Source: CAWDPQ01 sp963804245
Lineage (GTDB): Bacteria > Acidobacteriota > Vicinamibacteria > Vicinamibacterales > 2-12-FULL-66-21
DNA: 64,000 bases
NCBI GenBank assembly: GCA_963804245.1
Contig: CAWDPQ010000006.1
Coordinates: 241,155 to 305,154 of the forward strand
Direction of reading: 5' to 3'
Shown here: positions 1 through 9,014 of the stretch, piece by piece
Position numbering within the stretch: position 1 is the stretch's first letter
Layout of the letters: each line of letters begins with the position of its first letter
Program-made: the position numbers and the translations under genes
Notes under the pieces: model-generated
Seen by the model: the letters and a program-made list of their open reading frames with translations, nothing else
Database searches by the model: none
Told to the model about the DNA's origin: nothing

Positions 1-2458
1 CGTCGAAGAGCAACGCCGCGAGCAGACCCGAGCCGGAGGCACCAGCCTGGTCGCCCGCACGTGTGATCGCGATATCCACGCGGCCGGTGGCCGCGTCGAT
101 CCGCGGAGTGAACGTCGCGCTGATCCCGCCCTGCCGCATGAAGGTGCCGTCCTGCACCATGCGAGCGCGCAGCACGTTCGGATTGAACGTCACGGTGAGA
201 GTCACGACCGAGACACGCGACGCGTTATTGATCGAAACCGGCACCGTGTACGGTCCGCCGGCGATCTGGAACGCGGTACCCGGCACGGTAACGATCACTT
301 GTGCTGGCGTGGCAGTCGCGGCCGGATCGGTGGTGGCGGGGAACGCCGCCGGATCGCGCACAGGCGTGCCTCCGGGTGTCGTCCCTGGAGGTGCGGCCTC
401 GGGTGTTGGCGTCACCCCGGCAGGTGGCGCCGCGGTTGGTGACGGCGTCACTCCAGCAGGTGGAGTCGCTCCTGCCGGTGCCGCGCCGGGTGTGGGCGGG
501 GTACCGGTCGGAGGCGCCGGAGTCGGAAACGACGGCTGATCGGGCGCCGGTGTCGGCATCGTCGGCACCGGGAACGTCCCAGGCGGCGGTGTCGGATTCA
601 CCGGCTGCGCACCTGGCTCCGACGCCACCGGCGGGCGCGGCATTCCCGGTTGCGGAGTCGGTGTTCGACGTGCGGCTGCTGCCGCAGCTGGCGCCGGTGC
701 TGGCGCGTCGGGTGCGGGCGCAATCAGCGGAGGCGGTCCGCCCAGTCCAATGTTCTGCTGCGTCCCAATGTAAATCGGCGCCAGGTCGTCTGCCGTCAAC
801 TCGTGCGTGCGGACGATGTGCGGCGTCAGGAGCATGACGATGTCCGTCTGCTCGATCTGCTGATCGTTGTCCGATAGGAATTGCTTGAAGACCGGAAGAC
901 GCAGAATTCCAGGGAACCCACGCAGATCCTTGCGGTCACGCTCACGCAGCAACCCAGCTAGAAGGTTGGACTCACCTTCCCGGAGGCGCAGCCTGGTCGT
1001 GACCTTGCGCGACCCGAAGGTGGGTACCAGCTGCCCGGCGACCAGGATCGGAGTTCCGAGCGTGCTGTTCTCTACCATCAGCTCGAGAATAATCTCCCCG
1101 TCGTAGGTGACCCGCGGCGTCACCTCCAGGATCACGCCGACCGAACGGTAGTTGAAGGAAGACTGCGGGATGCTGGCGAATCCGCCCTGCGCGGCGGCGC
1201 CGAAAACGGTGGAGAGCACCGGAATATCGTCGCCAAGGTTGAGCGTAAGCTTCTGGCCTTCGGCGCCGCGCAGCTGCGGCTTGGCAATGGTCTTCGTGTG
1301 AGAATCACTCTCGAGGAACCTTACCTGCGCGGTCGGCACACTCATGTAAAAGTCCGCCGTGCTGACGCCCTGAGAGATCGTGTTCAGGTTGAAAGGCGGC
1401 GGCGACGGCGGCGGCTGGCTCAGGTTCGCGCTCGTATTGGGTGGCGATACTTCTGGCGAGAATGTGATGCCAACGGCATATGCATTCAGATTGAGCCCGA
1501 ACTGCTTCGCACGATTGCGGTTCACTTCGAGGATCTGGACATCGATCAGGACTTCGGCCCGCGGTTTGTCGTTCGACCGGATGATCCGCTCGATGATGTC
1601 GACGACTGCCGCCGTGGCGCGCACCGTGATCGTGTTCGCCGTCTTGTTGGCCATGAGGGTCGGCTGCACGGCCATCTGCGGCACGCGCATGATCGTGCTG
1701 ACCAACTGCGAGAGTTCCTGCGCCTCGACGTGCGAGACGTAGAACACCTTCACCACCAGGTCGTCGTACTGCGCATGCTTGGTCGGCGTATCGTCGACGA
1801 CGACGATCGTGCGCGGATCGACGACTTTGTAGAACTTCTGATTGGCGGTCATGATCTGCTGAAGCGACTGCTCCAGCGTCACGCCGTCCAGCGTGACCGT
1901 GTACGCACGATCCTGAAACTGTTGATCGAACGTCACGTTGATCCCCGTCATGTCGCCGATCGTCCGCAGGATGTCGCGCAGGCTGGCGTTGTTGAAGGTG
2001 ACCTTGATGGGATCTCGGGAAGCCGGATCGAGCAGCGGACGCTGCTGCCGAGCCTGTTCCCGCAGCGTGTCGATTCGCGGCTTGGGTCGCCCGGCTTCGA
2101 TTCGGTCGCGAATGATCTTCTCGAGCTCAACGGCCCTGGCTGCAGCCAGCCGGTTCGATGCGTCGCTTTCGAGCGCCTTGCGATACTCGATCAAGGCCAG
2201 ATCCAACTGATCTTTCTGTTCGAGCTCACGCGCGCGGCTGATGTGCTCGAGCGAGGCGCTCTGCTGCGCGCGCTCCAGCGCAATCTTGTATTCCGGTTTG
2301 TTCGGGTTGTCCTGGACCGCCTGGGTAAAGTACTTGACTGCCGAATCCCAGTCGCCGTTCGATGCCGCCTGCATACCTTGTCGGTACGGCCGTCCGCCGG
2401 CGCAGCCCGAAACAATCGCGGCGCATATGAGAATGATCGTCAGCCTGCGTTTCAACAC
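1..2458 (-). CDS. pilQ: Type II/IV pilus secretin with C-terminal cohesin-like domain (3' end beyond window)
   Basis: Outer-membrane secretin pore of the pilus/secretion machine encoded by the genes upstream. The frame is open from a GTG at 2458 (AAGGAG just upstream) to the window edge, so about 819 codons are visible and the C-terminus is missing. The N-terminus has a lipobox (IVSGC), followed by a TPR-like helical segment. An STN-like domain begins near residue 148 (FNNASLRDIL), a NolW-like N-domain near 238, and the secretin beta-barrel spans about 386-553, ending in VMLLTPHIVR. A Pro/Thr/Ala-rich linker (about 571-720) leads to a beta-sandwich resembling a cohesin domain, which runs off the edge. 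It starts 14 bases after the pilP stop, as last visible gene of the operon. Secretin family assignment is firm; calling it pilQ rather than gspD rests on the pilMNOP context. Confidence 0.9.
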   Translation of the reverse strand, partial: MLKRRLTIILICAAIVSGCAGGRPYRQGMQAASNGDWDSAVKYFTQAVQDNPNKPEYKIALERAQQSASLEHISRARELEQKDQLDLALIEYRKALESDASNRLAAARAVELEKIIRDRIEAGRPKPRIDTLREQARQQRPLLDPASRDPIKVTFNNASLRDILRTIGDMTGINVTFDQQFQDRAYTVTLDGVTLEQSLQQIMTANQKFYKVVDPRTIVVVDDTPTKHAQYDDLVVKVFYVSHVEAQELSQLVSTIMRVPQMAVQPTLMANKTANTITVRATAAVVDIIERIIRSNDKPRAEVLIDVQILEVNRNRAKQFGLNLNAYAVGITFSPEVSPPNTSANLSQPPPSPPPFNLNTISQGVSTADFYMSVPTAQVRFLESDSHTKTIAKPQLRGAEGQKLTLNLGDDIPVLSTVFGAAAQGGFASIPQSSFNYRSVGVILEVTPRVTYDGEIILELMVENSTLGTPILVAGQLVPTFGSRKVTTRLRLREGESNLLAGLLRERDRKDLRGFPGILRLPVFKQFLSDNDQQIEQTDIVMLLTPHIVRTHELTADDLAPIYIGTQQNIGLGGPPPLIAPAPDAPAPAPAAAAAARRTPTPQPGMPRPPVASEPGAQPVNPTPPPGTFPVPTMPTPAPDQPSFPTPAPPTGTPPTPGAAPAGATPPAGVTPSPTAAPPAGVTPTPEAAPPGTTPGGTPVRDPAAFPATTDPAATATPAQVIVTVPGTAFQIAGGPYTVPVSINNASRVSVVTLTVTFNPNVLRARMVQDGTFMRQGGISATFTPRIDAATGRVDIAITRAGDQAGASGSGLLAALLFD

Positions 2459-2471
2459 AGCGCTCCTTCGG

Positions 2472-3056
2472 TTATTTCGCCACGCACTCGGCACCGCTCA
2501 TGCGCAGTGTCGTGCGTCCTTTGCCGTCGAGGTATTCGATGACGAGGGACTCGACGCCGATCTTCACGATCCGGTACTGCCCCTCGATCACTTCCCCCTC
2601 GACGCCCTGAACTGTATGCCGACAATCGGTCAGCGCGGCAATTTTACCTACCGACGGCGCTTCGGTGACCCCTATGAATTTCAGCGGGATCGGCGGCGTC
2701 GGTGGTGGCGGTGGGGGCGGCGGCGGCCCCGGTTTTACGCCTTTGTCGCCCGGCGGCCGCGTCGGCGGCAGAACCGGCGCCGCCTTCGGCTTGAAGCGGA
2801 AAGGATTGCGGCCCGTCTCATCCGGCTGTGGCGGCGGCTGTTTCAACGCCTCGAGCCGAACGTCCAGCTCTTCAGGATCCGGCTTCTCCGCGGCGGCCTG
2901 CTGCGACGGTCTGCTGGGATTAGACGTCTGGACCACCGGCTCGGCCGAATCCCTGAGCGACATCACGACGAAGCCGGCAACAACTACACCGAGCAACACC
3001 AGCAGCGCTATACGCGGACGGCGGGCGGTCGTCGTAGCCGTCGTCTCAGTTTGCAT
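2472..3056 (-). CDS. pilP: PilP-like inner-membrane pilus assembly protein
   Basis: Protein of 194 residues. One N-terminal membrane helix (about residues 15-35) is followed by a long proline-rich stretch, including a run of prolines, and then a C-terminal beta domain of about 75 residues (IPLKFIGV...VIEYLDGKG) typical of PilP/GspC HR domains. In known systems PilP links the inner-membrane PilN-PilO platform to the secretin. Its start overlaps the end of pilO by 11 bases and the secretin follows 14 bases downstream, so translation is probably coupled. Lacks the lipobox seen in many proteobacterial PilP proteins and uses a transmembrane anchor instead. The family assignment leans on domain shape plus gene order. 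Confidence 0.8.
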   Translation of the reverse strand: MQTETTATTTARRPRIALLVLLGVVVAGFVVMSLRDSAEPVVQTSNPSRPSQQAAAEKPDPEELDVRLEALKQPPPQPDETGRNPFRFKPKAAPVLPPTRPPGDKGVKPGPPPPPPPPPTPPIPLKFIGVTEAPSVGKIAALTDCRHTVQGVEGEVIEGQYRIVKIGVESLVIEYLDGKGRTTLRMSGAECVAK

Positions 3057-3621
3057 TGCCCCCCGTCCGGAAGTAGGTTGACACGAGCGCGGTCACGCTC
3101 AACCCGCGCTCTCCCTCTTCCCCCTGGGCCAGGGCAACGCTCTCGAGAACGCGAAACTCCGGGGATGTCTCGAGCTGATGGATGAACCGGCGGATGTTGT
3201 TGTACTCGCCCTCGAGATTCAGCGTCATCGTCAGTTTCTGCAAGCTGCTGCGCCTATCCGTCTCCGAGTCGAAGTTGTAGCGAACGACCGTCAGGTTCGA
3301 TTTCCGCGCCAGCTGATCGATGCTCAAATACAGAATGCGCCGGGCGCCACTTTGATCCGCTGGCAACACGTCCTGGTAGAACTTCTTCAACTCGCTATCG
3401 GCCTGCCCCTTCCCGGTCACCGTGGCGCGCGCGGCGTTGAAGTCGCGACGGGCATTGGCAAGCTCCCCAATGGCGCTCTGCGACTGCTGTTCGCCGCCTC
3501 GCACCTTCTGTGAAAGCGGGAGCACGACCAGTGCCAGCAGCGCGGCGTTCAGGATCAGTCCGGCGGCAATGAGCCACACCGCACGTCGATGCTCGGCGAC
3601 GATGCGCTTGATGTCAGCCAT
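3046..3621 (-). CDS. pilO: PilO-like pilus assembly protein
   Basis: Protein of 191 residues with a short cytoplasmic N-terminus, one membrane helix at about residues 14-36 (LIAAGLILNAALLALVVLPL), a coiled-coil segment and a C-terminal ferredoxin-like domain that contains FIHQLETSPEFRVLESV. That is the PilO/GspM plan. It forms the periplasmic inner-membrane platform with PilN in characterised systems. It sits between pilN (21-base gap) and pilP (overlap), in the conserved pilMNOP order. No sign of damage. Confidence 0.87.
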   Translation of the reverse strand: MADIKRIVAEHRRAVWLIAAGLILNAALLALVVLPLSQKVRGGEQQSQSAIGELANARRDFNAARATVTGKGQADSELKKFYQDVLPADQSGARRILYLSIDQLARKSNLTVVRYNFDSETDRRSSLQKLTMTLNLEGEYNNIRRFIHQLETSPEFRVLESVALAQGEEGERGLSVTALVSTYFRTGGNAN

Positions 3622-3642
3622 CGGTCCGCTCCATGCGCCGAC

Positions 3643-4245
3643 TCATCGGCTGCCGCCTGACTTGCCGGGGGATGCCGCGGGCTTTGCTTCTTCGACAGCG
3701 CCACGGTAGATCGACGTGATCAGGACACGCGTGAGGCCTTCATCGGTCTTGTCATGCTGCTTCGGCAGGACGTTCTCGAACGCGCCGGTTGCCTCCAGCT
3801 TCTCCACGAATTCATCGACGTCCTCGGTGCGCCGGCCCAGGACCATCATCGAGATCACGGTATGGTCTTCCTGGAAAGATGGATGTACCTCGGTCAGCAT
3901 CACGTCGGCCGGCAGCGTTTCTTCGATCCGATTGAAGAACTCGGTCCAGGAAAATGTCCGCTGGTCGATCAGAATGTTCGCTTCCTCCGCGGCGGCGACG
4001 ATCGTTTTCAGCTCCGCCTGGTTGATGCCGCTTCGGATCGTTGCGGCCTCGCGGCGTAGTCGCCCCGACTCGTCACGCTCGCCGGACGTGCTCGACGCGA
4101 GCTGCGTATTCTGCTGCGACAGCGAGATGACGCGCGTGACGTTGAAGAGCGTCAGGGCGAGCACCACTCCGCCTGCCAGGAGCAGCAGGAGCTGCACCGC
4201 GCGCTCGTTGTAGAAAGGCCGTGTCGAAAGATTTCCGCGAAGCAC
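3643..4245 (-). CDS. pilN: PilN-like pilus assembly protein
   Basis: Protein of 200 residues that begins at a GTG placed immediately after the pilM stop codon. The N-terminus (RGNLSTRPFYNERAVQ) matches the PilN motif that contacts PilM, followed by a membrane helix (about residues 18-38), a coiled coil and a ferredoxin-like periplasmic domain (LPADVMLTEVHPSF...VLGRRTEDVDEFVEKLE). Acts with PilO as the inner-membrane platform. The C-terminal 20 residues are low-complexity. Start choice is dictated by the conserved N-terminal motif. Confidence 0.88.
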   Translation of the reverse strand: MLRGNLSTRPFYNERAVQLLLLLAGGVVLALTLFNVTRVISLSQQNTQLASSTSGERDESGRLRREAATIRSGINQAELKTIVAAAEEANILIDQRTFSWTEFFNRIEETLPADVMLTEVHPSFQEDHTVISMMVLGRRTEDVDEFVEKLEATGAFENVLPKQHDKTDEGLTRVLITSIYRGAVEEAKPAASPGKSGGSR

Positions 4246-5208
4246 TTACGCCACCCGCTCTCGGAGAAGCATGCCCAGAGCCGGAGCGAGCGCGTCGAGC
4301 AGCTCGGGGCCCGTCTCAATGCGATCGCGCATGGCAACTGCCGATCGAAAGTCTACGAGATCGACTTTGACGCCAGCGCGCTCTTCGAGCATCCGTCGCA
4401 GACGCTCGGTCTCGGGGCTTCCGAGCACGGCCGCGCCGGCGAGGACGACGCGTGCGAAGCCGCCGCCGCCCAGCCGGTCCTCATGGTACATGGCCGTCTG
4501 GTGCACGAGCTCCACGAGGTCCTGCTCGCTTGCCGCGGTGCGGTTCCGGAACGACACGATGTCGTCGCCGCGTACGACGGCAAGCGTCGCGTAATCGGCA
4601 GCGACGTGAACCAGCAGCCAGTCCCCGGATGAGGGTTCGGAGGCCAGCACGGCGTTGATGTAGTTGAAGCTGGCGAGATCCACGAGCCCGGCATGCGTTC
4701 CAGCCGCCTCGCACGCCCGCTCGTAGCTCTTGACGATATCGCGGCGGGCGACGCTGACCAGAAATTCCCGGCCGCCGCCCGGCAGCTCGGCGGCAGGCTG
4801 CCACGCGACCTGGGCGTCCTCGATGCGGAACGGCGCCGCCTTGCGCACCTGCCAGCGGATCAACTGATCGAGGTCCGCCGTCTGCGCCGGCACTTTCTCG
4901 AATCGAATCAGCGACACTTTGGCCACCGAATCCGGCAGGACGAGCGCGACGCGGCGCGTCCGCAGCCCGATGTGCTGCAACACGGAGCGAATGCCCGTCG
5001 CCAGCGCTCCCTGATCGTGGACGTTGCCGCTGTTGAGACCAGGCTCGACGGCTCGTGCCGGCAGCGCCACGCTCGCGTAGGCCGAAACGGTCCGCGACTT
5101 GCCGTGGTCGGACATCGCCACAGCCGTCACGCGAGCCGCCGTCACCTCGACGGCGACGTTCGGTGGCGGACTGGCGAGCCAGCCGCCTGATGGTTTGGTC
5201 TTGCTCAT
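4246..5208 (-). CDS. pilM: PilM, actin-like cytoplasmic pilus assembly ATPase-fold protein
   Basis: Protein of 320 residues with an actin/FtsA-like fold. Recognisable segments are VAVEVTAARVTAVAM near the N-terminus, the PilM core RRVALVLPDSVAKVSLIRFEK, and WLLVHVAADYATLAVVRGDDI for the second subdomain. In known pili PilM binds the N-terminus of PilN and connects the cytoplasmic ATPases to the platform. It overlaps the stop of the upstream ATPase gene by 4 bases (ATGA) and directly abuts pilN, so the whole set appears translationally coupled. Confidence 0.88.
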   Translation of the reverse strand: MSKTKPSGGWLASPPPNVAVEVTAARVTAVAMSDHGKSRTVSAYASVALPARAVEPGLNSGNVHDQGALATGIRSVLQHIGLRTRRVALVLPDSVAKVSLIRFEKVPAQTADLDQLIRWQVRKAAPFRIEDAQVAWQPAAELPGGGREFLVSVARRDIVKSYERACEAAGTHAGLVDLASFNYINAVLASEPSSGDWLLVHVAADYATLAVVRGDDIVSFRNRTAASEQDLVELVHQTAMYHEDRLGGGGFARVVLAGAAVLGSPETERLRRMLEERAGVKVDLVDFRSAVAMRDRIETGPELLDALAPALGMLLRERVA

Positions 5209-6866
5209 TCGACGAACGTCACCTTGTTGATCTCACGCAGGGTGGTCCGCCCGGCGAGAACCTGTTCGACCGCCGATTCACGCAGGAAGCGCATCCCCTC
5301 CTCGCGCGCCGCTTTCTTGATCTCGGACGTCGGCCGCCTGTCGAGAATCATCTCTCGGATGCTGTCCGAGAGATCGAGCAGCTCGCAAATCGCCGTGCGT
5401 CCCTTGTAACCCGTGCCTCCGCACTCGATGCACCCGGCGCCCTCGAAGAAACGGCCGCTGAACTCGAGCGACGTATCGAGCGCCGCCTCCATGAGTTGGG
5501 CGCGCGTAATCTTCGCTGGACGCTTGCAATGCACGCAGATATTTCGAACGAGACGCTGTGCCAGCACGCAGTTGAGCGCTGAGACGAACTGGTACGCCTC
5601 CACGCCCATGTTGAGAAATCGCCCGAGGACGTCCAGCACGTTGTTGGCGTGAACCGTCGTGAACACCAGGTGGCCGGTCAGCGCCGACTGGATGGCGATC
5701 TGCGCCGTTTCCGGGTCGCGGATCTCCCCGACCATGATCTTGTCCGGATCGTGGCGCAGAATCGAGCGCAGCCCCCGCGAGAACGTCAGGCCCTTCTTTT
5801 CGTTGATCGGAATCTGCGTGATCCCGCGCAACTGATACTCGACCGGATCCTCGATCGTGATGATTTTGTCTTCGATCGTCTTGATCTCGGAAAGCGCTGC
5901 GTAGAGCGTCGTCGTCTTGCCGCTGCCGGTCGGCCCGGTCACCAGCACCATACCGTAAGGTTCGGCGATGTACTTGCGGAATCGACGCAGCTCGTCCTCC
6001 GGAAATCCCAGAATGTCCAGCCGCAGTTCGCGGAACTGTTCACTGATCGATTCCTTGTCGAGAATACGGATGACGGCATCTTCGCCATGCACACTGGGCA
6101 TGATCGACACGCGGAAGTCGATGCTCTTGCCGCCCATGCGGACCTTGAACCGTCCGTCCTGCGGCACCCGTTTCTCGGCGATGTCGAGCTCCGCCATGAC
6201 CTTCACGCGCGAGATGATCGTGCTGTGAAAGTGCTTGGCGATGGGCCGCATCGCCGGCTGCAGCACGCCGTCGATGCGGTACTTCACGTGCACCGCGTCG
6301 TCGCCGGTTTCAATGTGAATGTCGCTCGCCCGCTTCTGAATAGCCGTGAAGATCGTCGTGTCGACGAGGCGAATGACCGGACTCTGATCTGCGGTCAGCT
6401 TGGCGACGGTGAGCTGATCTTCACCCGACTCGTCTTCGCGCAGGATTTGCAGCTGGAAGCTCTCAGTGGCTTCCTCGAGGACGCGTTGCGAGCTCTCGCT
6501 CTTCTTCAGAATCGCTTCGATCGACGACGGCGTGCCCACCGTGACTTTGATCGGCGTCGCCAGCAGCACCGCCAGCTCATCGATCATCGGCAGGTCGGTC
6601 GGATCGGACACGACGATGACGAGGGTCTGCCCCTCACGCCGGCACGGCACGAAGCCGTAGCGAAGCATCAGATCCGCAGGAATCGCGCGGAAGAGCTCGT
6701 GGTCGATGCTGAACTGCGAGAGCTCGACGAACTCGAGCCGGTAACGCTCGGCCAGGCGCCGGGCTTGCGCCGACTCCGCCGCTCGCTCGGCGGCGCTCGT
6801 TTCCGGAGCGCCGATGTAGAGCTCGGTCTCGACGCCGTTGGTCGTTGTCGTGTTTCCGTTGGACAT
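5205..6866 (-). CDS. pilB: PilB/GspE-type extension ATPase
   Basis: Protein of 553 residues that powers pilus or pseudopilus assembly. The N-terminus carries an MshEN-type domain (AERYRLEFVELSQFSIDHELFRAIPADL). The core RecA-like ATPase has a Walker A (GPTGSGKTTTLYAAL, around residue 308), Asp box (EIKTIEDKIITIEDPVEY), Walker B (MVGEIRDPETAQIA) and His box (GHLVFTTVHANN). A tetracysteine zinc site typical of the PilB/GspE family is present (CVHC and CIEC). Lies 21 bases downstream of the platform-protein gene and overlaps pilM. No retraction ATPase (PilT) is in the window, so whether this drives a retractile pilus or a T2SS-like system is undecided. Confidence 0.92.
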   Translation of the reverse strand: MSNGNTTTTNGVETELYIGAPETSAAERAAESAQARRLAERYRLEFVELSQFSIDHELFRAIPADLMLRYGFVPCRREGQTLVIVVSDPTDLPMIDELAVLLATPIKVTVGTPSSIEAILKKSESSQRVLEEATESFQLQILREDESGEDQLTVAKLTADQSPVIRLVDTTIFTAIQKRASDIHIETGDDAVHVKYRIDGVLQPAMRPIAKHFHSTIISRVKVMAELDIAEKRVPQDGRFKVRMGGKSIDFRVSIMPSVHGEDAVIRILDKESISEQFRELRLDILGFPEDELRRFRKYIAEPYGMVLVTGPTGSGKTTTLYAALSEIKTIEDKIITIEDPVEYQLRGITQIPINEKKGLTFSRGLRSILRHDPDKIMVGEIRDPETAQIAIQSALTGHLVFTTVHANNVLDVLGRFLNMGVEAYQFVSALNCVLAQRLVRNICVHCKRPAKITRAQLMEAALDTSLEFSGRFFEGAGCIECGGTGYKGRTAICELLDLSDSIREMILDRRPTSEIKKAAREEGMRFLRESAVEQVLAGRTTLREINKVTFVE

Positions 6867-6887
6867 GGTCTTGATTGATTGGCGCGT

Positions 6888-8090
6888 TCAGAACGCTGAA
6901 ATATTGAACAGCGGCATGTACAGCGCGAGTAACAGTCCCGCAATCACCAGGCCCATGACGACGAGCAGGAGGGGCTCCACGAGCGTGATGAATCGTCCGA
7001 GATTGGTTTCGATCTCCTCGTCGTAGAAGTCGGCGAGGCTGTTGAGCATCTCCTGCAGTGCGCCTGTCGACTCGCCGACCTCGACCATCTTGATTGCCAC
7101 ATCAGTAAACGCGCCGCTGTCGTTCATCGCGGCGGAGAGGGCCCGTCCTTCACGCACCTTCTGACCCGCGGTGCGCAGCTCGTGGGCGATGTAGCGGTTC
7201 TGGATCGATCGAGCCGCAACATCCAGCGCATTGACCAGCGGAATGCCGCCTTGGAGCAGCGTCCCGAGTGTCCGCGCCGCCTGCGACGTCGAGAATTTCC
7301 TGGCCACCGGCCCGAGTCCCGGCACACGCAAGATCCAGCGATCGAAGCGCTCGCGCTGACTCGGCTGCTGCATCCACGCCCAAAGTGCCGCCCCGCCCCC
7401 GATAGCACCGAGAATGAAAAGCCACAAGTAGGTGCGCGCCACCTCCGACACCGCCATGATCACGCGGGTCGACAGCGGCAGCTCCCGGCCGAACTGCTCG
7501 TAAAACGCCGTGAACTGCGGTACCACGCGCAGCACGATGATGCTGACGACAACGAGCGACAGGACAAGCAGAATCGACGGATAGACCAGCGCTGAGATGG
7601 TGCGCCGCCGGACCGTTGCCACTACTTTTACGTAAGCGACGTACCGGCGGATGACCTGCTCGAGACTGCCGCTCTTCTCACCGGCCAGGAGCGATGCTGT
7701 GTAGACCCCAGGGAACATCGCTCCGTGCGCCTCGAACGATTCCGACAGCGAGCTGCCGCCCCTCACGCGTTCGTACACGTCGTCGAGCACCGATTTGAAG
7801 AGTGAATTGGTCACTCGGCTCCGCAAAATGTCCAGCGACTGTACGAGCGGCATCCCAGCCTTGAGCAGCGTCGCGAGCTCCTGGTTGAACACCAGAAATT
7901 CCCGCGTCGACACGCGCGACCGCTTGGGAAGCGGGACGCGACCGAGCGCGACACGGCCCGCCCGCTGGATTCCAAGAACATAAAGTCCCTTTTCCTCCAG
8001 CTCCCGGCGCAGCCGGGCCTCGCTTTCGGCGACGTAGACTCCTTCGAAGACTTCGCCTCCGAGGGTGCCCAGGCGGCAGCGGAATTCCAT
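6888..8090 (-). CDS. pilC: PilC/GspF-type polytopic inner-membrane platform protein
   Basis: About 400 residues from the ATG at 8090; an upstream in-frame start at 8213 is possible but its 41 extra residues look non-coding, while MEFRCRLGTLGGEVFEG is the usual family start. Two T2SSF repeats are visible: the first contains LATLLKAGMPLVQSLDIL and the second RTLGTLLQGGIPLVNALDVA. Each is followed by membrane helices, and the C-terminus ends in GLVIAGLLLALYMPLFNISAF. This membrane protein works with the adjacent ATPase in pilus assembly. First gene of the coherent pil operon. Confidence 0.92.
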   Translation of the reverse strand: MEFRCRLGTLGGEVFEGVYVAESEARLRRELEEKGLYVLGIQRAGRVALGRVPLPKRSRVSTREFLVFNQELATLLKAGMPLVQSLDILRSRVTNSLFKSVLDDVYERVRGGSSLSESFEAHGAMFPGVYTASLLAGEKSGSLEQVIRRYVAYVKVVATVRRRTISALVYPSILLVLSLVVVSIIVLRVVPQFTAFYEQFGRELPLSTRVIMAVSEVARTYLWLFILGAIGGGAALWAWMQQPSQRERFDRWILRVPGLGPVARKFSTSQAARTLGTLLQGGIPLVNALDVAARSIQNRYIAHELRTAGQKVREGRALSAAMNDSGAFTDVAIKMVEVGESTGALQEMLNSLADFYDEEIETNLGRFITLVEPLLLVVMGLVIAGLLLALYMPLFNISAF

Positions 8091-8264
8091 GCTTAGCGGC
8101 CATCCTCCGGCGCTTCGGCGCAAGCTCTTGTCACTAAGGACATTATCGGCAGATCGAGTCCGACAAATTATATAACAGGGCCACCCGCTCCGGCGGCTCC
8201 GGCGCAGGCACATCTTTAGGTTAGACAGGGAAAGTGGGACGACGGCCTGAGGTCTTGACTCGGC

Positions 8265-8958
8265 TTACTTGACCCCAGCGAGGGAGAGAATCCGCGAAAC
8301 GTAGTTTCTGGTCTCCCGATACGGCGGGATACCGTTGAACTTCTTCACCGCTCCCTCGCCGGCGTTGTACGCCGCGAGCGCCAGTTCGACGCCCCAGCGA
8401 TCGATCAACGACTTCAGATGCTTGACGCCGGCTGCGACGTTCGATTTGGGATCGTACGGGTTGCGGACGTTGTACTCGCGGGCCGTGGAAGGCATCAACT
8501 GCATCAGCCCCATCGCTCCCTTGGCAGGATTTTGCCTTCGGCCGGTAGTTCGACTCGACCTGGATCAGCGCTCGCACGAGATTGGGGTCGACGCCGTGCG
8601 CCTCCGACATGCTGGCGATGAGCTCACCATAGGGGCTGGGTTCGAGCCCCGCTTCCACCTGATCGGCGACTGTTACCTCGGGCTCCGGGTACGGGACCTC
8701 GTCGGGGACGATCTTGTCGACGAGCGTCTTGTCGATGTTGACGTCACCGCCGCCGCGGAGGGTAAGAACCAGGGTTTCGCCGTCAAAGCGATGGCCTTTT
8801 ATGGAGAGCGTTCTGCCGGAGGTCAGGTAGACGATTTCGGCGTCAGCGGGAGCGGCCATCAGGCTCAAGGCGAAGGCTACCGCTGAACAGAGGGGAACTC
8901 TGAACGTCATTCGAAGCGCGAATCCTACCATCCGGCCGAGACTCCTGTCCAGAAACAC
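8265..8958 (-). CDS. SLT-type lytic transglycosylase, split by a one-base homopolymer frameshift
   Basis: Periplasmic peptidoglycan lytic transglycosylase. The N-terminal part (signal peptide ending near APADA, an unassigned beta segment, then SLT motif I as ALIQVESNYRPKA) is in one frame. The rest (GAMGLMQLMPSTA...LALAAYNAGEGAVKKF) continues in another. Removing one A from the AAAA run at 8530-8533 restores one uninterrupted SLT domain with the normal spacing between the two motifs, so an indel error is more likely than a pseudogene. Start is uncertain: ATGs at 8958, 8931 and 8910 are in frame, and the signal peptide fits 8910 best. Located just upstream of the pilus operon, where a wall-clearing enzyme makes sense. 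Confidence 0.8.
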
Positions 8959-9014
8959 TACAGTCGAGCTAGACCGTATGGGTGTCCAGCGGCCGCTCGA
9001 GCTGTATTCGACGC

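Noticed and set aside
1298..2542. Long plus-strand frame opposite the secretin
   Set aside because: It is the antisense shadow of the secretin gene, arginine-rich and without domain signals.
5649..6878. 409-codon plus-strand frame opposite pilB
   Set aside because: Arg/His/Asp-rich shadow produced by codon bias of the real ATPase gene.
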